From Clavibacter michiganensis (GTDB lineage: Bacteria; Actinomycetota; Actinomycetes; Actinomycetales; Microbacteriaceae), in assembly GCA_002150995.1 (NCBI GenBank), contig MDHJ01000001.1, positions 1,798,001 through 1,862,000 on the forward strand: a stretch of DNA of 64,000 nt, read 5' to 3'. A program made the translations under genes and the position numbers. The notes beneath the pieces were generated by a model that worked only from the letters and a program-made list of their open reading frames with translations, searched no databases and was not told where the DNA came from. Below, piece by piece: positions 56,284 to 64,000 of this stretch (positions are counted from its first letter, which is position 1; the number at the start of each line of letters is the position of its first letter).

Positions 56284-56688
56284 TCAGCCGTCGCCGTCGA
56301 GCCCGTCGGGGGAGTCGGGCGTCTCCCGCCGCAGCGCGTGCTGCACCGCGGCGGCGGCGACGGCCGCGAGCGCGACGGAGACGACCACGAGGATCACGGC
56401 GTCGATCACCGGCTCGCGCGAGAGCAGCAGGCGCGGCCCGCCGACGGCGAGGACGACCAGCAGGATGACGCCGGACGTCCGCCACGAGGAGCCGAGGAAG
56501 AAGCGCACCCGGGGACGTGACGCGCTCGCGATCGCCGGGAGCGCGAGGCACGCGACGACGGCCGCCGCGCCCAGGAGGATCGGCACGGCGTCCGACGAGC
56601 CCTGTCGCCCGGCGATGACGGCGGCCCACAGGCTCCCCCATGCGGCGCCGAGCAGGAGCGGGGACAGCCAGCGCGCGAGGTCTCCCAT
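56284..56688 (-). CDS. Hypothetical membrane protein
   Basis: 134 aa, four hydrophobic stretches (LLLGAAWGSLWAAVIAG, VPILLGAAAVVACLALPAIA, GVILLVVLAVGGPRLLL, DAVILVVVSVALAAVAAAAV) and an acidic tail. GGGAGG before ATG 56688. No family recognised. Confidence 0.6.
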   Translation of the reverse strand: MGDLARWLSPLLLGAAWGSLWAAVIAGRQGSSDAVPILLGAAAVVACLALPAIASASRPRVRFFLGSSWRTSGVILLVVLAVGGPRLLLSREPVIDAVILVVVSVALAAVAAAAVQHALRRETPDSPDGLDGDG

Positions 56689-56943
56689 CGGAATCGCCTC
56701 CCTCTCTCCTGGGGTCGGATCTCAACGGCGGGGACGTGCACGAGCGGCGTCCCCGCGAGCGGATCCGATCACCGCGCCCAGCCCGTCCCGCGGGCGGCGT
56801 CTCCTCCGCCGGGCGGGAGACCATCGGAGAACGCTACCGGGTCACGGCTTCGGTCTCCGCCGCGGCAGGCATCGGTGCTCGCCGACCCGCCGATCATCAC
56901 CGGGGAGGACGTGCCGACGCCGCGTCGCTGCGAGGCTGGCGGG

Positions 56944-57285
56944 ATGCGAGCCGCACGAGATCCCCGCCTCCGATTCCTGCCCTGGTGCGTGTTGGCGCTC
57001 GCCTGGGTCGGCTCGGTCCTCGCCGAGCAGGTGCTGTTCGGCGACACGACGGGCTGCGAGCTGTCGCCCGGCTCCTCGGTCCTCGGGGACGCGGGATGGA
57101 GCTGGTTCCCGCTCGGGCGCACCTGCACGTGGCTCGTGGACGGCATCACCGTCACCGACCGGCCGTCGCTGACCGAGCTGCTCATCCCGCTCACGCTGGC
57201 CGTCTGGCTGGTGACCCTCAGCGGACGCCGCGCCGCCACCACCGGAGCGCACCGGCGAGGAGCAGCACCACGCCGAGGAGCGTGA
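56944..57285 (+). CDS. Hypothetical membrane protein
   Basis: 113 aa. Two hydrophobic segments (LRFLPWCVLALAWVGSVLAEQ, LTELLIPLTLAVWLVTL) with Cys-containing loop GDTTGCELSPG and RTCTWLV, which could form a disulfide outside. The weak start ATG 56944 is chosen to match the first helix. The end overlaps the convergent gene at 57218. Confidence 0.45.
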   Translation: MRAARDPRLRFLPWCVLALAWVGSVLAEQVLFGDTTGCELSPGSSVLGDAGWSWFPLGRTCTWLVDGITVTDRPSLTELLIPLTLAVWLVTLSGRRAATTGAHRRGAAPRRGA

Positions 57286-57463
57286 CGGCCATGGCCGCCG
57301 TCATCGCCGCCGCATCGCCGGCGAGCATCCCGCATCCGGCAGCCGTGTCGTCGTAGGGGCACGTCCGCCATGGCTGGAAGAGGTAGAGCACCGTCACGGC
57401 CGCGCCGATGAGCGTGAGGGCGGCACCGAGGACGAGCTGCACGTTCCGTCGCATCATGACCAT
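57218..57463 (-). CDS. Hypothetical small membrane protein
   Basis: 81 aa, two helices (VQLVLGAALTLIGAAVTVLYLF, AMAVTLLGVVLLLAGAL) joined by a loop with two Cys (RTCPYDDTAAGCG). The last 68 bp overlap the convergent gene. No family recognised; starts at ATG 57463 or at one of two Met codons just after. Confidence 0.5.
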   Translation of the reverse strand: MVMMRRNVQLVLGAALTLIGAAVTVLYLFQPWRTCPYDDTAAGCGMLAGDAAAMTAAMAVTLLGVVLLLAGALRWWRRGVR

Positions 57464-57542
57464 GCTCCGACGCTACGGACGGTGCGGACCCCCCGCGTCA
57501 GCCGTCAGGACGATCGGTCGTCCGCGCGTGGTCGCGCATCGA

Positions 57543-58801
57543 TCACCGGGACGCCGCGGGAACGGCGTCGGGCCTCCCACCACGCGCCGCGAGCGCCGCG
57601 GAGACGACGGCGATCAGCACCAGGCCCACGAGCGCGGCCGTCGCGGCGCGGATGCCCGCGGTGGCGATGAGGGTGCCGGTGAGCGCCGCGGAGGCGGCGA
57701 TGCCCGAGGCGGAGGCCGTGTTGATCCACGTGAACCCCTGCGTCAGCTCCGCGGGGGCGACCGTCGCGTGCACGATCTGCGACGACGACGCGAGCAGCGG
57801 CGCGATCGCGGCCCCGCCCACGACGAGCATGAGCGCCGACCCGGGGAGCGACGGCCACAGCGCGCCGACCGCCGCGCCGCCCGCGAGGACGACCGCGGCC
57901 ACCAGCTGCACGACCGGGGGCCGGGGGCTCCGCCGCAGGGATCCGTACGCGAGCCCCGCGACGATGCTGGCCGCGCTGGAGAGGGCGAGGATGACGCCGG
58001 TGAGGGCCTCGAGGCCGCTGTCCGTCGCGCGGGCGGCGACGAGGAGCGGGACGGCCCCGAAGAAGCATCCGAGGCCGGCGTTCACCCGAGCGTCGCGACG
58101 AAGCGCGGGGTCCGCAGCGACGTCGTCCGTGATCGGCCCGGGTGCCGCTCGCGACGCCGCGGCCCGGGATCGGTGCCCCGGCGGCAGGAGAGGACGACGC
58201 ACCCGACGACGAGCAGGAGGCCCGCGGCGACCGAGCCGGCCCACAGGGAGAGGGACGTGCTCGCGACGGTCACGAGGACCGGGCCGCAGAGGAACGCGGC
58301 GTCGTTGACGCTCGCCTCGAGCGCGAACGCGGTGCGGAGCCTCGCCGGATCCGCGACGAGGTGCACCCATCGGGCGGCCGACAGCGCTCCGGGCTGCGGG
58401 ACGGTCGCGCCCGCACCGGCGACGAGGGCGAGCGTCAGGAGCGTCGGCACCGAGCCGACCGAGGTCAGCGCGACGATCATCGCCGCCGCGTGCACGGCCA
58501 CGATGCCCGGGACCGTGGCGCCCTGACCCCAGCGGTCGACGAGGCGGGCGAGCTGCGGACCGACGACCGCCTCCGCCGCGGCGAAGACGCCGGTCGCCGC
58601 TCCCGCGACGGCGTAGGACCCCGACGCGTGCTGGACGGAGAACAGCAGGCCGAGCCCGGTCATGGCCACGCCGAGTCGGGCGACCGCGGCCGGGACGACG
58701 ATGCCCCGTGCCCCGGGCAGGACCAGGACCTCGCGGTACCGGGTGGTCACGGAGCGGACGGAGCCGCCGATCGCGGACAGGAGAGGGTGCGCAGCCGTCA
58801 T
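57543..58801 (-). CDS. MFS transporter, one frameshift
   Basis: 419 aa when restored, twelve hydrophobic segments. First half: PGARGIVVPAAVARLGVAM, FAAAEAVVGPQLARLVDRWGQ (loop 2-3 motif). The frame breaks at CCC 58084-58086 (one base restores FVATLGVNAGLGCFFGAV), then the second half with LTGVILALSSAASIVAGLAYG. A drug or metabolite exporter by family; the substrate is unknown. GGAGG before ATG 58801. Confidence 0.82.
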
Positions 58802-58944
58802 CGACGAGGCCTCCGGCGCGGCGCATGGTGATCGATCGGCAGACAGGTCGGCCTGGGCTTCGACGATCACGCGGGAAGCCGCGGAACCAGCACGAGGTGC
58901 AGTGCGAACGTAGCGCACGAAGCGATCGCGGGGCCCTGCGGGGA

Positions 58945-59528
58945 TCAGCTGGGCGTCGGCGCGACCGTGATGCGCATCACGGTCTTCCGCTTGCCGAGGT
59001 GGCGTTCGAAGGCGAAGCCGGCCTTCTCGAACATGGCCGCGTGCCGTCGTGGAGGAACGACGAGGAGGTCCTCTTCCCGGGCACGAGCTCGTTGGCGAAC
59101 GACACCACCTCGCCGCCCCCCGCATCGGCGATCAGCCGGAGGGCTCCGTCGAGCGCCTCGCGGGCGACGCCCTGCCGGCGGTGGTCGCGGTCGACGAAGA
59201 AGCAGGTGATGCGCCACGGGGCGGGTCGGATCTCGCCGCGGTCGTACTCGGTGCGGTGGTAGATGTTCGGCAGCTCCAGCGGGGTGCCGTACTCGCACCA
59301 CGCGATGGCGTCGGCGCCGTCGAAGACCAGGGCGGCATGGGCGACGCCCTCGGCGACGAGCCGCTCCTTGAAGGCGGGGCCGTCGTGCTCCCGCTTGACC
59401 GTCCGCTCCGTGTCGCCGTGGAAGTAGCTGCAGTAGCAGCCGCCCCAGACCCCGTTGTGCTTCTGCGCCAGCGCGAGCCAGGCGGGGTAGGTCTCCGGCG
59501 TGAGCGGCCTGATCTCGTGCTGCGGCAT
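58945..59528 (-). CDS. GNAT-family acetyltransferase, frameshift near its end
   Basis: 194 aa when restored. N-terminal YPAWLALAQKHNGVWGGCYC with the GGCYCSYF motif, acetyl-CoA loop RDHRRQGVAREALDGALRLI. The break is at CC 59037-59038 (restores DGTRAMFEKAGFAFERHLG, the family C terminus). Start ATG 59528 (MPQHEIRPL). Acceptor unknown. Confidence 0.82.
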
Positions 59529-59554
59529 CCGGGGCTCCGTCTCGATCGCCGTCG

Positions 59555-60019
59555 TCAGCGCTCGGAGGCGCTCGAGGCCGAGGCGGCTTCCGCGAGCCGC
59601 TTCAGCGCGATGACGGCCTCGCCCCACATCTCGCGCATGCTCGGGGCCCACTCGTCGGGGACCTCGAGCTCGACGTCGACCGTGGTGACCCCGTCCGCCT
59701 CCCGGAACGCGTAGGACTCGTGGAGGCCGACGATCGGGCTCTCGCGCGACACGACGCCGCGGTCGATCTCCCCGTCGTAGCGGATCGAGACGAACTCGTC
59801 CCGCCTGCTCTCGACGACGGTGCCGACGAGGCCGCCCGCATGGCCGTCCTCACCCGGGCCCACGAAGCGGATCTCCGCGCCCTCGTCCCAGCTGCCCTCG
59901 TACGTCGATCCCTCGTGGAAGGCGCCCGTCCACTGCTCGTAGGTGTCCCGGGCGAGCATCGTGTCCCACACCACGCGTACGGGGGCTCGGACGTCGGCGC
60001 TGACCCTGACCATCTCCAT
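59555..60019 (-). CDS. SRPBCC (START-like) domain protein
   Basis: 154 aa. Opens RVSADVRAPVRVVWDTMLARD, contains TYEGSWDEGAEIRFVGPG and ends in a long helix MREMWGEAVIALKRLAE. Members of the AHSA1/polyketide-cyclase-like group bind hydrophobic ligands. Lies just upstream of the GNAT gene on the same strand (26 bp). Confidence 0.8.
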   Translation of the reverse strand: MEMVRVSADVRAPVRVVWDTMLARDTYEQWTGAFHEGSTYEGSWDEGAEIRFVGPGEDGHAGGLVGTVVESRRDEFVSIRYDGEIDRGVVSRESPIVGLHESYAFREADGVTTVDVELEVPDEWAPSMREMWGEAVIALKRLAEAASASSASER

Positions 60020-60256
60020 GGGCGATCGTAGGCGTCGGTACCCCCGGAGGCGCAAGAGCGGGAGGGGGGAAACCGGGGACATTCCGGTACCGGTCCGCGG
60101 CCGCCGGGTCCGCGTGCACGGGCCTCCGCGATGGACATCGGCGACCGGAGCATGCTGGCGAGCAGGACGCAGCGTGCGTCCATCGCCTCTCGCCACGGCC
60201 TCGACGTCGACCTGCGGGCACCAGCGGCGACGCCTCGCGAGCCTCGCACCGGCCCG

Positions 60257-61525
60257 ATGAAGGGCCTGCGTGGCCCCGGTCGCCAGGAGGACGCGCGCAC
60301 GTTGCGGCGCCTCCACCTGCGGACGATCTTCCTCACGGCCCTGTCCGTGTTCATCGTCGGGACCGTGATCTCCGCGGCGGCACCGGGCTTCGCCGTGCTC
60401 CTCGTCGGTCGGATCATCCAGGCGATCGGCACGGCGGTGTTCGTGCCGCTGCTGATGACCACGACGATCCGTCTCGTGCCGGAGTCGCGCCGGGGCCGGA
60501 TCATGGCCCTCGTCACGGCCGTGCCGGCGATCGCCCCGGCGCTCGGCCCGGCCATCTCCGGGCTCGTGCTGACGTTCCTGCCGTGGCGGTGGCTGTTCAT
60601 CCTCGTCCTGCCCCTCGCGGTGATCGCGCTGATCGCCGGGGCGGTGAAGCTGCGGAACATCACCACGCCGGAGAAGGCGACGCTGGATGCGCTGTCGCTC
60701 GCGCTGTCCGCGATCGGGTTCGGCGCCCTGGTCCTCGGCCTGTCGCTGATCGGGGAGTCCGCATCCGGACACGCGCCGATGCCCCCGCTGGTCCCCATCG
60801 CGATCGGCGTCGTCGGGGTGGCCTCGTTCGTCCTCCGGCAGCTGTCCCTCAGCCGGAAGGGCGACGCGTTCCTCGACATGCGCATCTTCGGCTCGAGGAG
60901 GTTCGTGGTCCCGCTGCTGGTCATGCTCTTCGTGGCGCTGAACGGGTTCGGGATCCTGCTCGTCCTGCCGCTGATCCTCACCGGATCGCTGGGGCTGAGC
61001 ACGCTCGCGATCGGGCTGTTCCTCGTCCCCGGCGGTGTCGTGATCTCCGTCGTGTCCGCCCTCGGCGGCCGGGTGTACGACCGGTGGGGCCCGTTGCCGC
61101 TGGCGATCCCGGGTGCGGTCGTCTGGACCGCGAGCATCTGGTTCCTCAGCACCCTCGACGACACCAGCAGCGTCGGCGCCTACCTGGCGGGGTACCTGTT
61201 CATGACCGCCGCGCAGGCGATGATGTGGGCTCCGATGGCGACCCTGGCGCTGTCCGCGCTCCGGACGGAGCTCTACCCGCACGGCAGCGCCGCGTTCTCC
61301 ACGATCCAGCAGCTGGCGGGCGCCGCCGGAGGCGCGATCCTCGTCTCGGCGTACACGATCGGTGCGGGAGCCGCGGACGCGGGAGACCTGAGCGTCGCGG
61401 AGACCGTCGCCGCCGGGCAGACCGCCTTCATGACCGCCGGCGTCATCGCGATCGCCGCCGTCATCGGGACGCTGGCCATCGGACGCCGCCCGACCCCGAC
61501 CGAGGACCAGGGCGCCACGGCGTAG
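60257..61525 (+). pseudogene. MFS (DHA2-type) drug exporter, 5'-truncated
   Basis: 422 aa in frame. From about 60300 (LRRLHLRTIFLTALSVFIVG) it matches DHA2 drug:H+ antiporters: GRIIQAIGTAVFVPLLMTTT, MALVTAVPAIAPALGPAISG (motif C) and later helices to IGRRPTPTEDQ. The usual first two helices and their loop, about 70 residues, are missing; the sequence before is not hydrophobic. ATG 60257 has no ribosome binding site. Likely a decayed gene. Nothing else is recognisable in 60020-60256. Confidence 0.65.
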
Positions 61526-61543
61526 CCGACAGCCCGGACACGA

Positions 61544-61579
61544 CGAGGGGGACCCCGCCAGCAGGCGGGGTCCCCCTCG
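61544..61579. terminator. Bidirectional terminator
   Basis: Perfect 16-bp arms, CGAGGGGGACCCCGCC (61544-61559) and its complement (61564-61579), 4-base loop, midway between convergent genes. Confidence 0.85.
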
Positions 61580-61587
61580 TGGCTCGG

Positions 61588-62328
61588 TCAGTAGATGGCG
61601 CGGTTCAGGCGCACCAGGTACTCGGCGCTGACGGAGCCCTCCGCCTCGGCGCGTTCGGTGACGGCGGCGATGGCGAGGTCCCGACGCTTCGGGGAGCGAG
61701 CCGCGTCGGCCTTCGCCAGCGCCTCCGGCAGCTCTTCGGCCGTCCGGTCGGTGCAGTACGCCGGCGTCCCGGGCTGCTGGCGCCAGGACCGCGCCAGGGG
61801 CCCCGCGTCGAAGGCGACGAAGCCGGTGGCCCCGACCAGCGACATGGCCGTCGCCTTCGCGGCGTCGTCATCCCCGGCGACGGGGATCGAGATGCGGTCG
61901 CGATCTCCCGGCGCGGATGCGTGCTCGGCGAAGGACTGCGCCGTGATCGCGTTCCACGCCTTGACGACCGGCCGGCCGTAGTGCTCGCACACCCACAGGC
62001 TCTCCACGCGACCGTCCTCCAGCTCCTGGATGCGGCCGTCACGGAGGGGGTAGTAGTTGGACGTGTCGATGACGACCGCCGAGTCCGGTGCCGCCTGCAC
62101 GAGCGACGCGATGTCCGGGACGCGGCTGATCGGGACGGACACGATGACGACGTCCACCCCGTCCGCTACGTCCGCTGCCTCCACGGCACGGGCGCCGGTG
62201 CTCGTGGCGGCGGGATCGATGGTCTCCGGTCCGCGCGAGTTCGCGATCGCGACGTCGTGCCCAGCGGTCGCGAGCCGCTGGGCGAGGGTCGTGCCGATCA
62301 TGCCTGCGCCGATGATGCCGATCTTCAT
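61588..62328 (-). CDS. NADPH-dependent F420 reductase-like / NADP-binding oxidoreductase
   Basis: 246 aa, F420:NADP oxidoreductase family. MKIGIIGAGMIGTTLAQRL and ANSRGPETI (2'-phosphate-binding) at the N terminus, VVIVSVPISRV and KAWNAI further on. It may reduce F420 or act on another cofactor; F420 use is likely in actinobacteria but unproven here. AAGGA before ATG 62328. Divergent from a MerR regulator with a dyad at 62372 between them. Confidence 0.82.
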   Translation of the reverse strand: MKIGIIGAGMIGTTLAQRLATAGHDVAIANSRGPETIDPAATSTGARAVEAADVADGVDVVIVSVPISRVPDIASLVQAAPDSAVVIDTSNYYPLRDGRIQELEDGRVESLWVCEHYGRPVVKAWNAITAQSFAEHASAPGDRDRISIPVAGDDDAAKATAMSLVGATGFVAFDAGPLARSWRQQPGTPAYCTDRTAEELPEALAKADAARSPKRRDLAIAAVTERAEAEGSVSAEYLVRLNRAIY

Positions 62329-62371
62329 GGGGATCCTTGTCTCTCGTTCCGAGTGGTCTTCCCCATCCTCG

Positions 62372-62387
62372 ACATTGCCATTAGTGT
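62372..62387. promoter_or_regulatory. MerR-type operator, copy 1
   Basis: ACATTGCCATTAGTGT, dyad ACATT-N6-AGTGT, in the 86-bp gap between the divergent reductase and merR genes. The same dyad recurs at 62847. Confidence 0.6.
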
Positions 62388-62414
62388 GAAGGTCAAGTCG
62401 CAGTTGGAGGACGG

Positions 62415-62804
62415 ATGAGGATCGGCGAGCTGGCCAAGCGGACGGGCGTCGCACCGCAAATGCTGCGGTACTACGAGGAGCAGGGCCTCATCGCCCCCTC
62501 GCGCCTGCCCAACGGGTACCGCGACTACGACGAGTACCTCGTCCAGCGCGTCGGCAAGATCCGCGGCCTGGTCGACTCCGGCATCCCCTCCCGGATCATC
62601 GTCGACATCCTCCCGTGCCTCGACAAGCAGCAGGCGATCGTGGTGCGGAACGTCGAGCCGGGACTCCGGGACCTCCTCACCGAGGAGCGCGACCGCATGA
62701 GCCAGAAGATCGACTTCCTCACCCAGAACCGCGACGCCATCACCGCCTACATCGCCGCCCTCGACGTGGCCACCTCGGAGGAGTCCCTCGCGCACGCGAG
62801 CTGA
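62415..62804 (+). CDS. MerR-family transcriptional regulator
   Basis: 129 aa. N-terminal winged helix RIGELAKRTGVAPQMLRYYEEQGLI and second wing NGYRDYDEYLVQRVGKI, then a long coiled-coil helix (LTEERDRMSQKIDFLTQN). It has one Cys only, so it is not a typical metal sensor; perhaps it answers to a small molecule or redox signal. Flanked by two identical-type dyads, so it likely controls both neighbours. Confidence 0.88.
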   Translation: MRIGELAKRTGVAPQMLRYYEEQGLIAPSRLPNGYRDYDEYLVQRVGKIRGLVDSGIPSRIIVDILPCLDKQQAIVVRNVEPGLRDLLTEERDRMSQKIDFLTQNRDAITAYIAALDVATSEESLAHAS

Positions 62805-62843
62805 ATCCGGGGACGGCTCCCGTTCCCCTCGAGGATCCCGGAC

Positions 62844-62862
62844 TTGACATTGTCACTAATGT
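62844..62862 (+). promoter_or_regulatory. MerR-type operator, copy 2, with -35 box
   Basis: TTGACA (62844-62849) overlaps the dyad ACATTGTCACTAATGT (62847-62862). It sits 20 bp before the flavin monooxygenase start. Same ACAYT-N6-ARTGT pattern as copy 1. Confidence 0.6.
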
Positions 62863-62882
62863 GAGGGTCTGAGACTGAGGTC

Positions 62883-64000
62883 ATGACGACCGAAGAGACC
62901 TCCCGCACCACCCCCCAGATGCTGATCGCCATGCAGCTCGTCGGCGGCTTCGGCGGCGCGCCGGGCGCCTGGCGCCTCCCCGGCGTTCCGCTGGACAGCT
63001 ACACGAGCATGGACGCGCACGTCCGACACGCACAGGCCGCGGAGCGCGGGAAGATCCAGCTGCTGTTCTTCGCCGACACCCCGGCCCTCGAGACCGACCT
63101 CGACGTCCAGCCGCAGCGGCACGTCATCGACCCGGTGGTCGTGATGACCTCAATCGCCCGCGAGACCACGCGCATCGGCCTCGTCGCCACGGCGTCGACG
63201 ACCTTCAACGAGCCGTACAACGTCGCCCGGCAGTACAAGGCGATGGACGTGATCAGCCACGGCCGCATCGGCTGGAACGCCGTGACCACGTCGAACCCGG
63301 ACGCCGCCGCGAACTTCGGCGCGCAGGTCCCGCCGCGGCCGGAGAAGTACGCGCGTGCGCACGAGTTCATCCAGATCGTCGAGGCGCTCTGGGGCAGCTG
63401 GGAGGAGGACGCGCTCATCGGCGACGTCGAAGCCGGCCGCTACGCGGACGCGGCGAGGATCCGGCCGATCAACCTCGGTGGGCAGCACATCGCCTCGGTC
63501 GGCCCGCTGCCGATCCCTCCCTCTGAGCAGGGCCAGCCGGTGATCTTCCAGGCCGGCGGAGGCCAGAACGGGCTCGAGCTCGCCGGCCGCTACGCCGACG
63601 GCGTCTACGCGAACCCGTTCGACATCGCATCCGCACGCGCGCAGCGGGATGAGCTGCGGGCGGCCGCTGTCGCGGCCGGGAGGGACGCGGACGACATCAA
63701 GATGTTCGCCGGCTTCATGCCGACCGTCGCCGCCAGCAAGCGGGAGGCGCTCGATCGGCGCCGGAAGCTCGACGAGTCCATCGACCTCCGCCAGCGGTTG
63801 GCGTACCTCGGGCACATGATCGGCGTGCCGCTGCGGTACGAGGACATCGACGAGCCCGTGCCCGCGGAGCTGCTCGCACGCGCCTCCGCCAGCCCCGGGG
63901 ATCCCCGGTCCGCGCGCGCCCTGCAGGTGGTCCGAGAGGGGTGGTCGCTGCGCGACGTCATCGCGCACGGGGTCATCGACTACCACCCCGTCGTCGCCGG
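62883..64000 (+). CDS. LLM-class flavin-dependent oxidoreductase (NtaA/SnaA/DszA type), 3' end missing
   Basis: 372 codons visible to the right edge, no stop. A luciferase-like TIM barrel using FMNH2 from a partner reductase. Family marks: WRLPGVPLDSYTSMDAHVRHAQ, VVMTSIARETTRIGLVATAS, RIGWNAVTTSNPDAAANFG, VIFQAGGGQNGLELAGRYAD. Substrates of the group include nitrilotriacetate, EDTA and dibenzothiophene sulfone; which one applies here is unknown. ATG 62883 with TGAGG upstream. The MerR dyad at 62847 lies before it. Confidence 0.88.
   Translation, partial: MTTEETSRTTPQMLIAMQLVGGFGGAPGAWRLPGVPLDSYTSMDAHVRHAQAAERGKIQLLFFADTPALETDLDVQPQRHVIDPVVVMTSIARETTRIGLVATASTTFNEPYNVARQYKAMDVISHGRIGWNAVTTSNPDAAANFGAQVPPRPEKYARAHEFIQIVEALWGSWEEDALIGDVEAGRYADAARIRPINLGGQHIASVGPLPIPPSEQGQPVIFQAGGGQNGLELAGRYADGVYANPFDIASARAQRDELRAAAVAAGRDADDIKMFAGFMPTVAASKREALDRRRKLDESIDLRQRLAYLGHMIGVPLRYEDIDEPVPAELLARASASPGDPRSARALQVVREGWSLRDVIAHGVIDYHPVVA

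Noticed and set aside
1..64000. Mobile element, prophage or genomic island
   Set aside because: No transposase, integrase, tRNA-flanked repeats or long terminal inverted repeats, and base composition is even.
1..64000. CRISPR array or RNA genes
   Set aside because: No regularly spaced repeats with unique spacers and no tRNA- or rRNA-like segment were seen on reading both strands.

Overview
The window is GC-rich (roughly 70-75%) chromosomal DNA with dense operons, ATGA/GTGA stop-start overlaps, frequent GTG starts, several LacI-type regulators and many genes for plant cell-wall sugars. It fits a plant-associated actinobacterium of the Microbacteriaceae (Clavibacter, Curtobacterium or Rathayibacter type). 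The placement is an inference from gene content and composition; there is no rRNA gene here. I saw no tRNA, CRISPR array, insertion sequence or phage gene.

Layout. 0-9.7 kb: housekeeping genes (rhodanese, ZapE, ammonium transporter behind a GlnR-like box, SDR, aldo/keto reductase, MarR, a PrmC-like methyltransferase), then a secreted GH10 xylanase. 9.8-16.7 kb: a LacI regulator divergent from an ABC importer plus GH78 alpha-L-rhamnosidase. 16.8-24 kb: L-rhamnose catabolism (RhaI, RhaB, RhaD-aldehyde dehydrogenase fusion, lactate dehydrogenase) divergent from a second LacI regulator. 24-38.3 kb: a minus-strand block with a GH42 beta-galactosidase, a TIM-barrel isomerase, a DUF993 protein, two Gfo/Idh/MocA dehydrogenases, a DUF6807 protein, a third ABC-type importer with a DUF624 protein, a LacI regulator, rhamnose mutarotase and glycerate kinase. 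38.4-49.3 kb: HIT protein, then a plus-strand chain of DUF4956, VTC-domain protein, a beta-helix carbohydrate-binding lipoprotein, a phosphodiester glycosidase, a GT2-GtrA fusion, a ferric-reductase-like flavocytochrome and ApbE; then an LCP cell-wall ligase. 49.4-56.3 kb: GH127 beta-L-arabinofuranosidase with its own ABC importer and LacI. 56.3-64 kb: small membrane proteins, MFS exporters, GNAT, SRPBCC and a MerR-controlled pair of flavin/NADPH oxidoreductase genes.

How it works together. Xylan, rhamnosides, galactosides and beta-L-arabinosides are attacked by GH10, GH78, GH42 and GH127 enzymes. Three importers (binding lipoprotein plus two permeases, none with its own ATPase) take up the products, and each is governed by a LacI regulator with recognisable CG-centred operators. 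Rhamnose goes through mutarotase, isomerase, kinase and aldolase/lactaldehyde dehydrogenase to lactate, which LldD oxidises to pyruvate. A regulon of four near-identical operators (GGAAA-CG-TTNCC type) joins the DUF993/Gfo-Idh/DUF6807 genes into what looks like an uncharacterised sugar-oxidation pathway.

Caveat: 17 single-base deletions interrupt otherwise intact genes. All shift the frame the same way, and most can be placed in short C or G runs. I read them as base-calling errors rather than real pseudogenes. Genes carrying them are reported as full-length genes with the break point noted.
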